Assembly: GCF_030272615.1 (NCBI RefSeq) | Contig: NC_081407.1 | Span: forward strand, 441,591,213-441,655,212 | From: Cryptomeria japonica | Lineage: Eukaryota > Streptophyta > Pinopsida > Cupressales > Cupressaceae | Direction of reading: 5' to 3' | Length of the DNA: 64,000 bases | In this document: positions 11,462 to 21,530 of the stretch, piece by piece | Numbering within the stretch: position 1 is the stretch's first letter | How the letters are laid out: the number at the start of each line of letters is the position of its first letter | The notes under the pieces: model-generated | Database searches by the model: none | What the model was told of the DNA's origin: nothing | Seen by the model: only the letters and a program-made list of their open reading frames with translations | Made by a program: the position numbers and the translations under genes

Positions 11462-13465
11462 ATGGAACCTAATTTGAATAGCCTTTTTAATGAGGACATG
11501 GGTAATTCCTCTAATCCTCCTAATGATGAAGAAGCTCTCCATGAGGTTTCTGAAGAACAAATTTTGAAATTGGATAACCAATTTGACGATTTTCACCAAT
11601 GGATGTCTCATGAGTATCCCGATAGTCAAGCTCTTCCTTTAATTGAGGGTCTAAAACGTATGCTTCAAAGTGATAAGAATGGAATTGATATTTTGCGTGG
11701 TATTGCACACATTGTGGATTCGAATGTGATGCCTATAAAGAGTTGTGCCGAATCTTTAGGTTATACACAACCTCCTACTCAAGTCAATCATTCTATTCCT
11801 TTGATGACTTCTATTGCTAGCATACCTACCTTTACATCAAATATAATGGCTACTTCTACACAAGACATTCCTCCTATGATCACCAGTCATGGGGGCAATC
11901 CTCCCTCTTCTTCTATTAACCCTCTTCCTTCATTCAATCCGACTTCTTCATTCATTCCTTCAATGAGTGTTCCTATTACATCTTCACAAATGAACATGAC
12001 GCAAGGGGGCAATTCATTTAACCATTCCATTCCTCCTTGTAGTGTTCCTCTTGTCCAATCATCCCCTATGGTTGACTATCATAGGGTCCCACCACCTTAC
12101 TCTTTACCTTCTTTCAATAACATAACACCTCCATCTCAATCTAACACATCTAATATGAATTCTTCAACTGAAGCGACCATTAACAATCTTGCACAAACTG
12201 TCTCTTCTTTACAGCAACAAATTGCCTCTATGAACCAATCTAAGTTTAGTGTGCCCACATTTGATGTTGCGAGCCCACTTTCTCTTGACATTGTTCGAGC
12301 TATTCCTCCTAAACATGTCGAAATCCCGCATTTGGAACTTTATAATGGTAAAGGAGATCCTCTAACACATGTTAAGACTTTTCAAACAATTTGTACTGAT
12401 TTTGCTTATGACCCAAGGTTGCTTGCAAAACTGTTTACTAGAACATTAAGAGACAAAGCCCTACAATGGTATTGCTCGTTGCCTTCCTATTCTGTTACTT
12501 CTTTCGAACAACTTGCAAATGCTTTCATTCAACAATTTCAAAACAATATAAGTCCTAAAGTTACTTTGATTGATTTAATGCATTGTAAACAAGGTATTAA
12601 AGAGAAAGTGACTGATTTCATTGGCAGATATAAACATTTGTATGCTCAAATTTCTTTTCCAGTGCCTGACAATGATATTCAAAGAATCTTTATTTCTAAT
12701 TTACAAAAAGATATTCGAGACAAACTTTTGTTTTCTGAGTTTACTTCTTTCAAACAGTTGTGTGCAACTCTTCACAATTATCAACTGACTGTGAGTCAAA
12801 TGGAACAATCACATCCTATGGCTCCAAGTGATAAGGGTGATAGCAGTCAACAACCATTTGGGAAGTTTAAACCAAACAGAGATTCCATCAAATTCAATGA
12901 AAACATCATCAACAACAATGTGAATGCAGCATCAGGTGTGCCTCCTATTTCTAAATTTTTCAAGAAAGAAAGAAAGTATACTCCTTTGGATGAATCATTG
13001 CATAGTATTATGAATAAGTTATTGGAACAAAATGTGCTTACTCTTCCTCCTATAAGGCAAATTGATCCTGCAAAGATTACTTCACCTTATTTTGATAACA
13101 ACGCCTTTTGTCAATTTCATCGTCAACCTGGGCATGATACTGAAAAATGTTTTTCTTTAAAGGGTAAAATTCAAGATTTGATTGATAATAATACTATTTC
13201 TGTTTCTGGAGTGAATGATAAAGGCAATACATCTATAGCTCCTCCTAATCAAAATCTTCAGATTTTTACTGATCCATTACCTTCTCATACTTCTCATACC
13301 TCTAATGTGATTGAGACTAATGATTCCTCTTTTTCATCTGCCGGTCTTGTGTCTATGGCTCCGAATGTGATTAACTTCGTAGAGCAGCAAGAAAACCCTA
13401 AAGAACCTTCCATCACATTTGATTCCAGTGAAACCATTAGGCACTTGATGGTCCTTTATACATAG
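11462..13465 (+). CDS. gag: Gag polyprotein of Tat-type gypsy element
   Basis: 667 codons, fully open. Residues 1-90 are acidic. Residues about 100-250 are rich in Ser, Pro, Thr and Asn and look disordered. The capsid-type retrotransposon gag domain lies at about 280-450 (start PPKHVEIPHLELYNGKGDPL, then LRDKALQWYCSLP and the FIQQFQNNISPK segment). A zinc-binding motif of the Tat form follows near residue 550 (CQFHRQPGHDTEKC: C-x2-H-x4-H-x4-C in place of the usual CCHC). The protein would assemble the virus-like particle and bind RNA. I take ATG 11462, which follows about 1.2 kb of leader. It is the best-kept frame in the window, fitting the recent insertion. The stop at 13463-13465 overlaps the start of the protease frame. 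Confidence 0.9.
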   Translation: MEPNLNSLFNEDMGNSSNPPNDEEALHEVSEEQILKLDNQFDDFHQWMSHEYPDSQALPLIEGLKRMLQSDKNGIDILRGIAHIVDSNVMPIKSCAESLGYTQPPTQVNHSIPLMTSIASIPTFTSNIMATSTQDIPPMITSHGGNPPSSSINPLPSFNPTSSFIPSMSVPITSSQMNMTQGGNSFNHSIPPCSVPLVQSSPMVDYHRVPPPYSLPSFNNITPPSQSNTSNMNSSTEATINNLAQTVSSLQQQIASMNQSKFSVPTFDVASPLSLDIVRAIPPKHVEIPHLELYNGKGDPLTHVKTFQTICTDFAYDPRLLAKLFTRTLRDKALQWYCSLPSYSVTSFEQLANAFIQQFQNNISPKVTLIDLMHCKQGIKEKVTDFIGRYKHLYAQISFPVPDNDIQRIFISNLQKDIRDKLLFSEFTSFKQLCATLHNYQLTVSQMEQSHPMAPSDKGDSSQQPFGKFKPNRDSIKFNENIINNNVNAASGVPPISKFFKKERKYTPLDESLHSIMNKLLEQNVLTLPPIRQIDPAKITSPYFDNNAFCQFHRQPGHDTEKCFSLKGKIQDLIDNNTISVSGVNDKGNTSIAPPNQNLQIFTDPLPSHTSHTSNVIETNDSSFSSAGLVSMAPNVINFVEQQENPKEPSITFDSSETIRHLMVLYT

Positions 13466-14826
13466 TTGCAAAAGTCAAGAATACACCTTGCCGTGGAGTA
13501 CTTATTGATCCTTCGTGCATGGTTAATGTTATTACTGAAGAATTTCTTTTTACTTTGCAATTGAATCAAGTGATTTATGACAAAACAGATGTGATTGTGA
13601 AACTATTTGATGCATTTTCTTCTCCTACAATTGGTTCTATTACATTACCTATTGAGGTCCATAACAAATCCCTTGATGTGAACTTTGCTATTATTCCATC
13701 TTCTAAACAATTTCGTGTGAAGCTTGGCTATCCTTGGCTATCTTCCATGAAGGCTATTGCTTCTCCTATTCATAAGTGTTTGAAATTTCCCCATAATGGT
13801 GAAGTTGTTACTATCAATCATAGTCTCTTTAAACCAGCTGAAAGAACCTCTAGTGTTCCTATTGATTACTTTTGGCCTAAACAATTCCAATCTCTTCATC
13901 CGCGAAGTGATCATCTTTTCAAATCTTATCAAAAGTGGAAAACAGATATGATCCTATCTTTAAGTGAACCTAGAACACCTAAACTTGACATTCCTATCAT
14001 TCTTGAGAAGGAAGTTCTTCCTTTGAAAGATAAAACTAATGTCCTTTCTCAAGAAGATTCCCAACCCATCCCTATGGATGTGACTATGTCTATACCTAAT
14101 GAACTTCCTAAAAGTAGACCTATCCCTCCTCGTCATGATGGACTTGGTCTCCTTCCTAAACCAAAAATTCCTCCTTTATATGGAGCAGTTCCTCCTCCTT
14201 CCTTTTATAGAGAGAAGAGACCTTCTTCTTCTCCTATTATCCAGCCTAAGAGACCACAACCTAAACACCCAAGTGATAAGGATGACAACATTCTTCCTCC
14301 TCAATCTTCTTCACTTCCTACTAAGACTAGACGTAATCGTTCTGCACGTGAACGCCGACGAAACCGTCGTCTTAAAGCTCAAGCAGCTGCTTCTCAAACT
14401 TTGCCATCTCCAAAAACACCTTCAACAAGCATTATTCCATTTTCTCCTCAGCTGGACATTGAGCCTAAATCTCCTAAACATAAGATGCATGATGGTCTTG
14501 ATCCTGTGCGAATTAAAGATCCTATTTTTATAAATCTTGATGATGATATAGATGAAAATGTTATTCATGATGCAAATGTTACTCCTCTTGCTTCTAATAG
14601 TGAATATGAACTTGTTGATATTGATAACCATTTATCTAATGAATTTTCTAAAGCACTTATCCTAGCTCCTAGACAAGAACAACATGGCTCGGAACATGAA
14701 CATAGCCCTTGTTTGGATCTTGTGATAGCTCCATCTGCTGTGTTGGATGTTCCTCCTCTAGCGTGTTCCTTGCCTTCCCGAAACATTGATCAGCAAGATC
14801 GGGGGGTAGATGACGTGCTAGACTAG
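13441..14826 (+). CDS. Protease-like region with long Pro/Ser tail, -1 frame relative to gag
   Basis: The frame opens at 13441, overlapping gag by 25 bp in the -1 frame; the first ATG is at 13519. An aspartic-protease fold is suggested by LIDPSCMVNVI (normally D-S/T-G; here D-P-S) and by the later GSITLPIEV and KLGYPWLSSM segments, the usual landmarks of Tat proteases. The active-site change makes proteolysis doubtful. From about residue 150 the chain is rich in Pro, Ser and Lys, with an Arg-rich patch (RRNRSARERRRNRRLK) around 14330, then an acidic stretch; no RT follows. Gag and this product may be joined by -1 frameshifting, but I see no classic slippery heptamer, so an indel is equally possible. 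Confidence 0.7.
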   Translation, partial: ALDGPLYIVAKVKNTPCRGVLIDPSCMVNVITEEFLFTLQLNQVIYDKTDVIVKLFDAFSSPTIGSITLPIEVHNKSLDVNFAIIPSSKQFRVKLGYPWLSSMKAIASPIHKCLKFPHNGEVVTINHSLFKPAERTSSVPIDYFWPKQFQSLHPRSDHLFKSYQKWKTDMILSLSEPRTPKLDIPIILEKEVLPLKDKTNVLSQEDSQPIPMDVTMSIPNELPKSRPIPPRHDGLGLLPKPKIPPLYGAVPPPSFYREKRPSSSPIIQPKRPQPKHPSDKDDNILPPQSSSLPTKTRRNRSARERRRNRRLKAQAAASQTLPSPKTPSTSIIPFSPQLDIEPKSPKHKMHDGLDPVRIKDPIFINLDDDIDENVIHDANVTPLASNSEYELVDIDNHLSNEFSKALILAPRQEQHGSEHEHSPCLDLVIAPSAVLDVPPLACSLPSRNIDQQDRGVDDVLD

Positions 14827-15571
14827 TTACATTAGCATAGAAAATTCTCTCCCCCTCTCTTTTGTTACTTCTTCTATATGTTACTCTTATTCTTCTATTT
14901 GTTGTCCTTAGTGTTGTCTACTTGAGGACGATGCAAAGCATTGAGATCTCTCGATCTCTCTCATGTTGACTCAAAAGACACATGTGTTCCCTTCTTCTAG
15001 GTGACCTTCCTTGATTGGGGAATGAAGAACAATTATGCATACATACATATGATATATATACATGAATTATCATACAGCATATTGACCTCGAGGAAAGCGA
15101 AGTCACCTCGTGCTTTGTGTTTTGTGTCTATTATCCTTGGGCTTATCTCACACTTGGGGGCTAAATCCTTGCGATAACGTGCTCCTTTCCTTTCTCATTC
15201 TTATATGTATCACTACCTTAAAGCAATCACCCCCGGTGAGGCATGTACGATCACTTTAACGTAGGGGGGCATACATCCCGTTCATATCTTTTCAAGATAC
15301 TTGAGAATTTCTTGGCAAATTTAACCTTGCCTTGAGAATTTTTGATATCTTTCTTGCATGACTCATAGTGAGGGAACCTTACTACTGACAGTCATGGTTC
15401 TCCCTCGTGATCTTCCCTTTTACTTTGTCAATCAAAGTCGTAAGATCCTTAGTCCACTGGGGGCTTGGTGTGTCTTGCCTCCTTGACGTGGTGAAAGTCT
15501 TTCAATGTTGTTTCCTTGTACTTTACCGAAAGTATGAGCATACATACTCCCACTAAAGTGGGGGCTAAATG
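14827..15571 (+). other. 3' non-coding part and polypurine tract of gag-only element
   Basis: 745 bp without a supported gene. A CTTGAGGACGATGCAAAGC stretch occurs near 14921. The polypurine tract AAAGTGGGGGCTAAA (15557-15571) abuts the 3' LTR. Confidence 0.75.
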
Positions 15572-16850
15572 TAGCATCCTAAAATTGCGACACTTGCAAT
15601 TTTGACTGCATTTCAGTCTTCACGATGGCGACGCAACATGCAACCTGAATGGAGACCCCGAAACTTGTCCACGACACTGAAAACTGCATTTTTCAAGCAC
15701 CCTGGCCTGAACCTCCTTGCACCCTGCTGTCCTGAGAGGTGGGACCAGAGCGCCCAGTGCCCTGGTCCCTCAGGACCAGGGCGCCCAGTGCCTTGGTCCC
15801 TCAGGACCAGGGCGCCTAGCGCCCTGGTCCCCAGGACCATGGCGCCCAGTGCCCTGGTCCCTGGGTCCTATTTTGGGCCCAGTCTCCTAAGGGGTCTCGG
15901 GTCTTTTTGTTTGCAATTTGGAAATTATCATTTCCTGGTTGGCCTAAGGTCGGGAAAATTAGTCTATCAGCCCTAATTGACAAGTATATAAACTACATTT
16001 TCCTCTTTCATTCGACATGATGGAAAAGGCATGGAAACTATACTCAAGCATTCAAGCATTCAAGCATTCCTTCAAGCAATTGATCATTTCAAGTCTCCAT
16101 TCAAGGCTAAGTGTTGCATTCAAGACAAGGATTCAACCATTGAAGAGGAGATCACTTACTACATACTACAACAACATACAACATCTATACCTTCGCACAT
16201 AAGGATACAAACATCCTTAGAACAAGGTATTAGTACTTGTTTTACAGTCATTTACATTTACAGCTCTTGCTCATTTCTTGGTTAATTCCAAAACCGGGGT
16301 TTGACCTAAAGGCAAACCCCTAATCCCTAACCCCCCAATCATCTTCTCTTTTCTATGTGTAGGTTGCAGGTACGTGGCTAAAATTGAAGATCTGGAATCC
16401 TTGTGCAGAGATGAACAGATCCCCCTTCATTTTGTGGATTTTTCAGAGGACCGTGGCGCCGGGCACCATCGTCCCGACAACTTTTGCTCAAATTTGCAGG
16501 ACAGCGTCGTATCGACATTTTACTGCTAATTCCAGGTCCGCAGCTTCATACTGTATTCCTATCTCAGTTTATAAGCGAATCTTTGTCACTTTCTATGCAT
16601 TCCTAGCTTAATTCCTTTATCGATATTCTTTACAAAAGAGGGTAGCCTTGCTGTCATAACCCTTGAAATTCATCTAGCATCCAATCTTGCATTATGTGGG
16701 ATTGGATCTTATGAGTTTCAACCCCTCTTTTGAATGTAAAGTCTCTCCCCTAAGTGAAAACCATCGAATCCTAGCGAACCTCCCTTCTCTCTCCTCGGAG
16801 TTGGAAGAGGGGAGAACAACTAGGGTTCGATCGCGATTTTCCGCTTTACA
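15572..16850 (+). repeat. 3' LTR of gag-only element
   Basis: 1,279 bp, TGTAGCATCC...CGCTTTACA. It carries four GC-rich hairpin units (about 15735-15860; perfect hairpin 15804-15830) against three in the 5' LTR. Most other differences from the 5' copy are C/T or G/A changes. Confidence 0.92.
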
Positions 16851-16855
16851 AATGT
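16851..16855. repeat. Target-site duplication AATGT (right)
   Basis: Pairs with 8946-8950. Directly after it the interrupted copia LTR resumes with CAAATGCCAACA. Confidence 0.92.
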
Positions 16856-16867
16856 CAAATGCCAACA

Positions 16868-17298
16868 ATCTCCCCCTTTAAAATTGATGGAAAAACCAAT
16901 TGATTTGACATAATTGATTCAGATTGTTGTGAGTTGTTTGTGAGATTCTGAAATGCTCTCTTCTTGTCATCAGAATTCTCCCCCATACATTAGACTTCTC
17001 CTTTTTTCTCCAGTCTTCTCCCCCTTTTTCTTCAATCTTCTTCAATCTTCTCCCCCTTTGACAACAATGCAAAAAAAAAAAACTAAAACATAATTTCTTC
17101 CTGTATGAAGTGAATTCCTGTTGTAATGTGTTAACTTAGTCTCGGTCAGAGCATTTTGTCTTCAATTCATGTTTCCTGTATTGTATCCTGCACTGTTTCC
17201 TGCACACCTTTAGAAAACATCCTAAAGTGTGTAAATCAGCATCAACTCTTAAAAGATATTCGATAGAGTCATCGAATTGATGCTTTCACCGAACTCGG
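16868..17298 (-). other. 3' non-coding part of nested copia with several polypurine tracts
   Basis: On the minus strand there are purine tracts of the form AAAGGGGGAGA at 16868-16880 (next to the LTR), near 17028 and at 17049-17060, plus a weaker one near 16978. The upstream one has the context TTGTCAAAGGGGGAGA, resembling the extra tracts of elements B, C and D. No gene. Confidence 0.75.
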
Positions 17299-18579
17299 TC
17301 AGTGAGTAGAAGATAGGGGTAGGACCCCTAACTTACTTCTGAGATACTCAAAAGTGTCCCTTGGTAGTGGCTTGGTGAAGATGTATGCTATTTGTTCCTT
17401 TGTGCTAACATACTCCAACACCACTTTCTTCTCTTGAGCTTCTTCTCTAAGATAATGATATTTGATAGAGATGAGCTTTGTCTTAGAGTGCATAATAGGA
17501 TTCTTCAAAATGTTAATGGCACTAGTATTGTCACAGAGTATAGTTACTGGCTTGGTAACTTTCTCATTTATACCTTCCAATAGTTGTTTGATCCAAGCTA
17601 TGTTGGCACAATTCAATGCTACAACAACGTATTCAGCTTCTGCTATTGACTGTGAAACACATCCTTGTTTCTTGCTATGCCAACTCACTAGTCTTTCTCC
17701 TAAAAAGAAAGCTCCTCCACTTGTTCTTTTTTTGTCATCAATGTTGCCTGCCCAATTAGCATCAGTATACAATTTTAAATCAAAATCATTTCTTTTCTGA
17801 TATACTAAGCCATAATCCTCGGTGCCTTTCAAGTATCTAAAAATTCTTTTGATTGTTGTCATGTGTGTTTCCTTAGGATCTGCAGAGAATCTTGCAACTA
17901 TACCTACTGCATGTGCTATGTCTGGTCTACTGTGAACAACATATTGTAGCTTTCCAATCATGGATCGGTAAAGTGTCTCATCAACAGATGCAAATTCATC
18001 ATTCTTTGATAGTTTACAGTTGGTAGTCATAGGAGTACTTACTAGTTTTGAATCCTCCATTCCAAATTTCTTCAAGATTTCCTTTATGTACTTGGATTGA
18101 GTAATGAAAATTTCATCTTTCATTTGTAGTATCTGTAAACCTATAAAATACTTTATCTCGCCGATTAATGACATCTCAAATTCTTTGCTCATTTCATTTC
18201 CAAAGTTCTTGCATAAAGAGTCATTTCCACAAAATATAATATCATCAACAAATATGGCTGAGATCAGTATTCCATTTTCATCATTCTTCATGTACATATT
18301 GTTGTTCTCACTTGTCCTTATAAAACCAGTCTTAATCAAATAAGAGTGCAATATTTCATACCATGCTCTAGGTGCTTGTTTTAGACCATATAATGCTTTG
18401 TTCAATTTACATACCTGATCTTTACTCTTGTCTTCAACAAATCCTTTAGGTTGTTCAATAAAAACTTCTTCTTCTAATATTCCATTCAGAAATATAGATT
18501 TGACATCCATTTGATATACCTTGAAGTTTTTGAAAGCAGCATATGCCAACAATGTTCTTACTCCTTCAAGTCTAGCCAC
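17299..18579 (-). pseudogene. Copia reverse transcriptase C-half and RNase H (nested copia)
   Basis: 426 open codons on the minus strand. RT motifs: [12 protein letters not shown] near the start, the [13 protein letters not shown] box, and the active site [11 protein letters not shown]. The conserved [16 protein letters not shown] and RIFRYLKGT link leads to RNase H with [15 protein letters not shown] and LCDNTSAI, holding the catalytic Asp, Glu, Asp. It ends with the usual copia [15 protein letters not shown] tail. This part is intact, but the N-terminal RT half lies in broken frames upstream, so the polyprotein is not expressible. Confidence 0.9.
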
Positions 18580-19630
18580 AGGTGCAAAAGTTTCACCATA
18601 ATAAATTCCTTCTTCTTGAGCATAACCTTTGCATACTAGTCTTGCTTTATTTCAAATGACCTCACCTTTTTCATTTAGCTTGTTTCTGAAAATCCACTTT
18701 GTACCGATTACATTTTTGTCTTTTGGTCTTAAGGATTAGTGTCCATGTGTCATTCTTCTTGATTTGATCAATCTCTTCTTTCATAGCATTTATCCAATCT
18801 TCACTGTTAAATGCCTCTTTCACTATTCTTGGTTCAAATTCAAATATCAGACATGTGTTCTATCTCAGTTTGTTCCTTGTCATCACTGGATCATCCTTAT
18901 CTCCTATCATCTAACTTGGTGCATGATGTCTTCTAACATACTTGGCTAAGTATGATCTTCATCATCGCTCGGTAACTAGGATATTCTCTTCATTTTCTTC
19001 AATAGTTTTCTCGGTAGGACTTGTCGGTTGAACATAGAAAAATTCATCATAATCTTCTGGTTCTTTGGAATTTTCTTCATCATTTATTTCTCCAAATTCA
19101 TCAATTTTCACATTTGCACTTTCTACTATTTTGTTAGATGATTTGATCAGACATTTAAATGCATTGCTTCTAGAAGAATAACCTAGAAATGTTCCTTCTT
19201 CACTTTTCTGATCAAACTTGCCATTTCTATCATCTTTGTGTACATAGCATCTACTTCCAAAGATTTTAAAATAAATTACATTAGGTTTCTTATCATACTA
19301 GATTTCATATGGTGTCTTCAAATTACCTTTCTTTAGTTGTACTCGCTTCAGGGTGTAAACTGTTGTGCTTATTGCTTCTCTCCAAAATGTTTGTGGCACT
19401 TTCTTTTCAATCATCAGGGTTCTGGCACAATCCACAATAGATCTGTTTCTTCTCTCAGCAATTCCATTTTGTTGTGGAGTTCTCAGTGCAGAGACTTGTC
19501 TTTTAATACCATGATCATTGCAAAATAAGTTGAACTTATTAGATGTGAACTCTCCTCCTCTATCTGATCTAAGACATTTCAGTTTTCTTCCTATTTCATT
19601 TTCAACTCATGCCTTGTACCATTTAAACAT
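18580..19630 (-). pseudogene. Copia integrase C-half and RT N-half (nested copia), several frame breaks
   Basis: No long open frame, but conserved pieces are readable on the minus strand. The second integrase Asp (SDRGGEFTS near 19555) and the catalytic Glu (AERRNRS near 19450) are present, followed by the conserved copia linker ending near 19080 in a VESANVKIDE-like string. RT N-terminal pieces lie around 18600-18760. Stops (for example near 19299) and indels interrupt them. Confidence 0.8.
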
Positions 19631-20404
19631 TTAAAAAGCTTCTAATTTTTCTTTTAAAAACATTACCAACATCATCCTTGAATAGTCATCCACAAATAAT
19701 ATGAAATATTTATCACTATAATAACTCTGAACCTTCATAGGACCACAAAGATCAGTGTGCACAAGATCTAAAATTCCCTTAGAAGTGTAAGACTTACTTG
19801 TAAAGCTTGATCTTTTCATCTTACCCATCTGGCATCCTCGGTACATAGCATTCTCTAGTTTTTCAAGACTCGATAGACCTCTTACTCTGTGTTTCTTGCT
19901 TATTATGATCAGATTATCAAAATTTACATGACAAAACCTTTTATGCCATAACCAAGTATCATCTATCTTTGCATATAGACATTTATTTCGAGTTGAGTCA
20001 AGGTGAAATGTGTTACCTTTTGTTTGTGTCTCGGTAGCAGCTAACTTTCCATGCTTGTCATGAACTTTGACAATTCCTTTCTGAAATTCTATTCGGTATC
20101 CTGTATTGTTTAGCTGTGCTACACTCAAAAAATTGTATTTCAGACCTTCAACCCAATAAACATCATTGCATCTTGGATTGTCAAGAAGTGTTATAGATCC
20201 TTTACCTCTTACTGGACATGGTGCATCATTACCAAATCTTACATAGCCTCCATCATAATCTTCTAACATAACAAACTTGTGTTTATCACCTGTCATATGA
20301 TGTGAGCATCCACTATCTATGATCCAAGAATCATTATTATTTATGTGAGATATTAGGGCTTTTTCTTCACACCTTTCTTCATCTGATCCATGTTTGATAG
20401 CCAC
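19631..20404 (-). pseudogene. Copia protease, pre-integrase and integrase N-half (nested copia)
   Basis: 257 codons. The protease active site is WIIDSGCSHHMTGD (D-S-G intact). Then come the GAG-pre-integrase zinc segment (WLWHKRFCHVNF...CQMGK, HHCC type) and the first integrase Asp in LVHTDLCGP, followed by FVDDYSRM. It lies one frame off the gag upstream, with the shift near 20470, so the original single polyprotein is broken there. Confidence 0.88.
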
Positions 20405-20466
20405 ATAAACTACTTCCTTTCTATCAGTTTCATCTGATTTATCATCATTGGATTCCTCATCGGCTA

Positions 20467-21465
20467 TTAAGCATGTCTTTCTATCTCTTCTTCTGAAGTC
20501 TCGGTGTCCTCTGTAATGATTATATTTTTTTTGTCATCTCGGTAATCTCTCTTTTCAGTAGAATCTTTGTTAGGACAATTAGAAGCCATATGTCCTATTT
20601 TATCACAATTGAAACATTTCAAAGGTAGTTTTCCTTTATACTTACCTTTGCCTCTCAGTAACCTTCTGGCTAATAGTGCTTCAAACTCTTCCTGCTTTCT
20701 GATTTCCTCATACAGTTTGTGTACTTCTTCCATGTTCTTACAAAATCTTTCACTTGCTCCACTATGATCTCCTTCAGAGTACTTATTCTTTCTTTCATTG
20801 TAGTCATTAGATTCATCAAGATGAAAAGAACTAAATGTAGATTCAACTTTATTTACCGATGACCCATTGTTATCAAAGTTACTTAACTCAAATGCATGTA
20901 GCTTACCAATAGTAGCATCTAAAGAAACTGGCATATTAGGTATAGACCCCAATTCATTGATTGCAGAGACTCATATTGCATAAGTCGGTAGAAGGGTTCT
21001 TAAGAACTTACTATTTATATCCTTTTCATCAATAGTTCCACCTGCTCCTTTGATTTGATTGACAATCTCCTTTAGTCTTGTACTGTACTGGGTTATTTTC
21101 TCACCTTCATTCATCCTTATAGATTCAAGTTGTCCTCTTAGACTGTCTACTTTTTCTCTTCGAACATGTTCATCACCACCATATATAGATATGAGCTTGT
21201 CCCACATTGCCTTTGCATCATTGCAGCCTTCTAGATCATTAAACTCTGAGTCGGTCAATGCAAATGTTATTTCAATCATTGCTTGGATATGTTCTTGCTT
21301 TGCCTTTATTTCTTCCATAGTTAATGGATAGGTGCTCGGTATGATGAAATCATTCTCTAGATAATATACAACATATTCTCCAATTCCTGGTAGGTCCAGC
21401 TTCATCATTTTCTGCCATGTAGAGAAACTTGACTTGTTCAACTTCGATGCATCCCTCTTATACAT
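20467..21465 (-). pseudogene. Copia Gag with one stop (nested copia)
   Basis: One frame with a single TGA near 20971, dividing it into a capsid part (20971-21465) and a nucleocapsid part (20467-20952). The capsid part is of the UBN2/retrotran_gag type (WQKMMKLDLPGIGEY, AKAMWDKLISIYGG). The second carries one CCHC knuckle, CFNCDKIGHMASNC. The TGA looks like a CGA to TGA change. The protein would form the particle and package RNA. Confidence 0.85.
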
Positions 21466-21516
21466 CTTTGGATCTTTGCCTCAAGTACCTTTAAACTTTT
21501 TCTTCCGGATTCCAAT

Positions 21517-21528
21517 GCTCTGATACCA
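21517..21528 (-). other. Primer-binding site of nested copia (initiator Met tRNA)
   Basis: Minus-strand TGGTATCAGAGC, two bases from the LTR edge at 21531. Full match to the standard plant copia primer site. About 35-50 bases further in is the CTTGAGGCAAAGATC leader motif, also found in elements C and D. Confidence 0.95.
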
Positions 21529-21530
21529 AT

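Larger units (their letters stand above)
8951..16850 (+). mobile_element. Gag-protease-only gypsy retrotransposon (TR-GAG-like), youngest insertion
   Basis: A structurally complete 7.9-kb element: 5' LTR 8951-10200, primer site from 10203, leader, gag 11462-13465, protease-like ORF to 14826, purine tract 15557-15571, 3' LTR 15572-16850, flanked by AATGT. No RT, RNase H or integrase is present, so it must use enzymes made elsewhere. The gag is of the Tat type, so a Tat-group gypsy is the likely helper. Terminal dinucleotides are TG and CA. LTRs differ at roughly 2% of sites by eye, less than the two elements around it. Its architecture matches the published TR-GAG class of plant non-autonomous elements, except that it also keeps a protease-like domain. 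Confidence 0.88.

Noticed and set aside
13441-13470. Programmed -1 frameshift between gag and protease
   Set aside because: The frames overlap as needed, but I see no standard slippery heptamer or obvious downstream structure; kept only as a possibility in the gene entry.
14099-14533. 144-codon plus-strand frame rich in Leu
   Set aside because: Overlaps the protease-tail ORF in another frame; the Leu bias is the shadow of its CCT/CTT-rich Pro/Ser codons.
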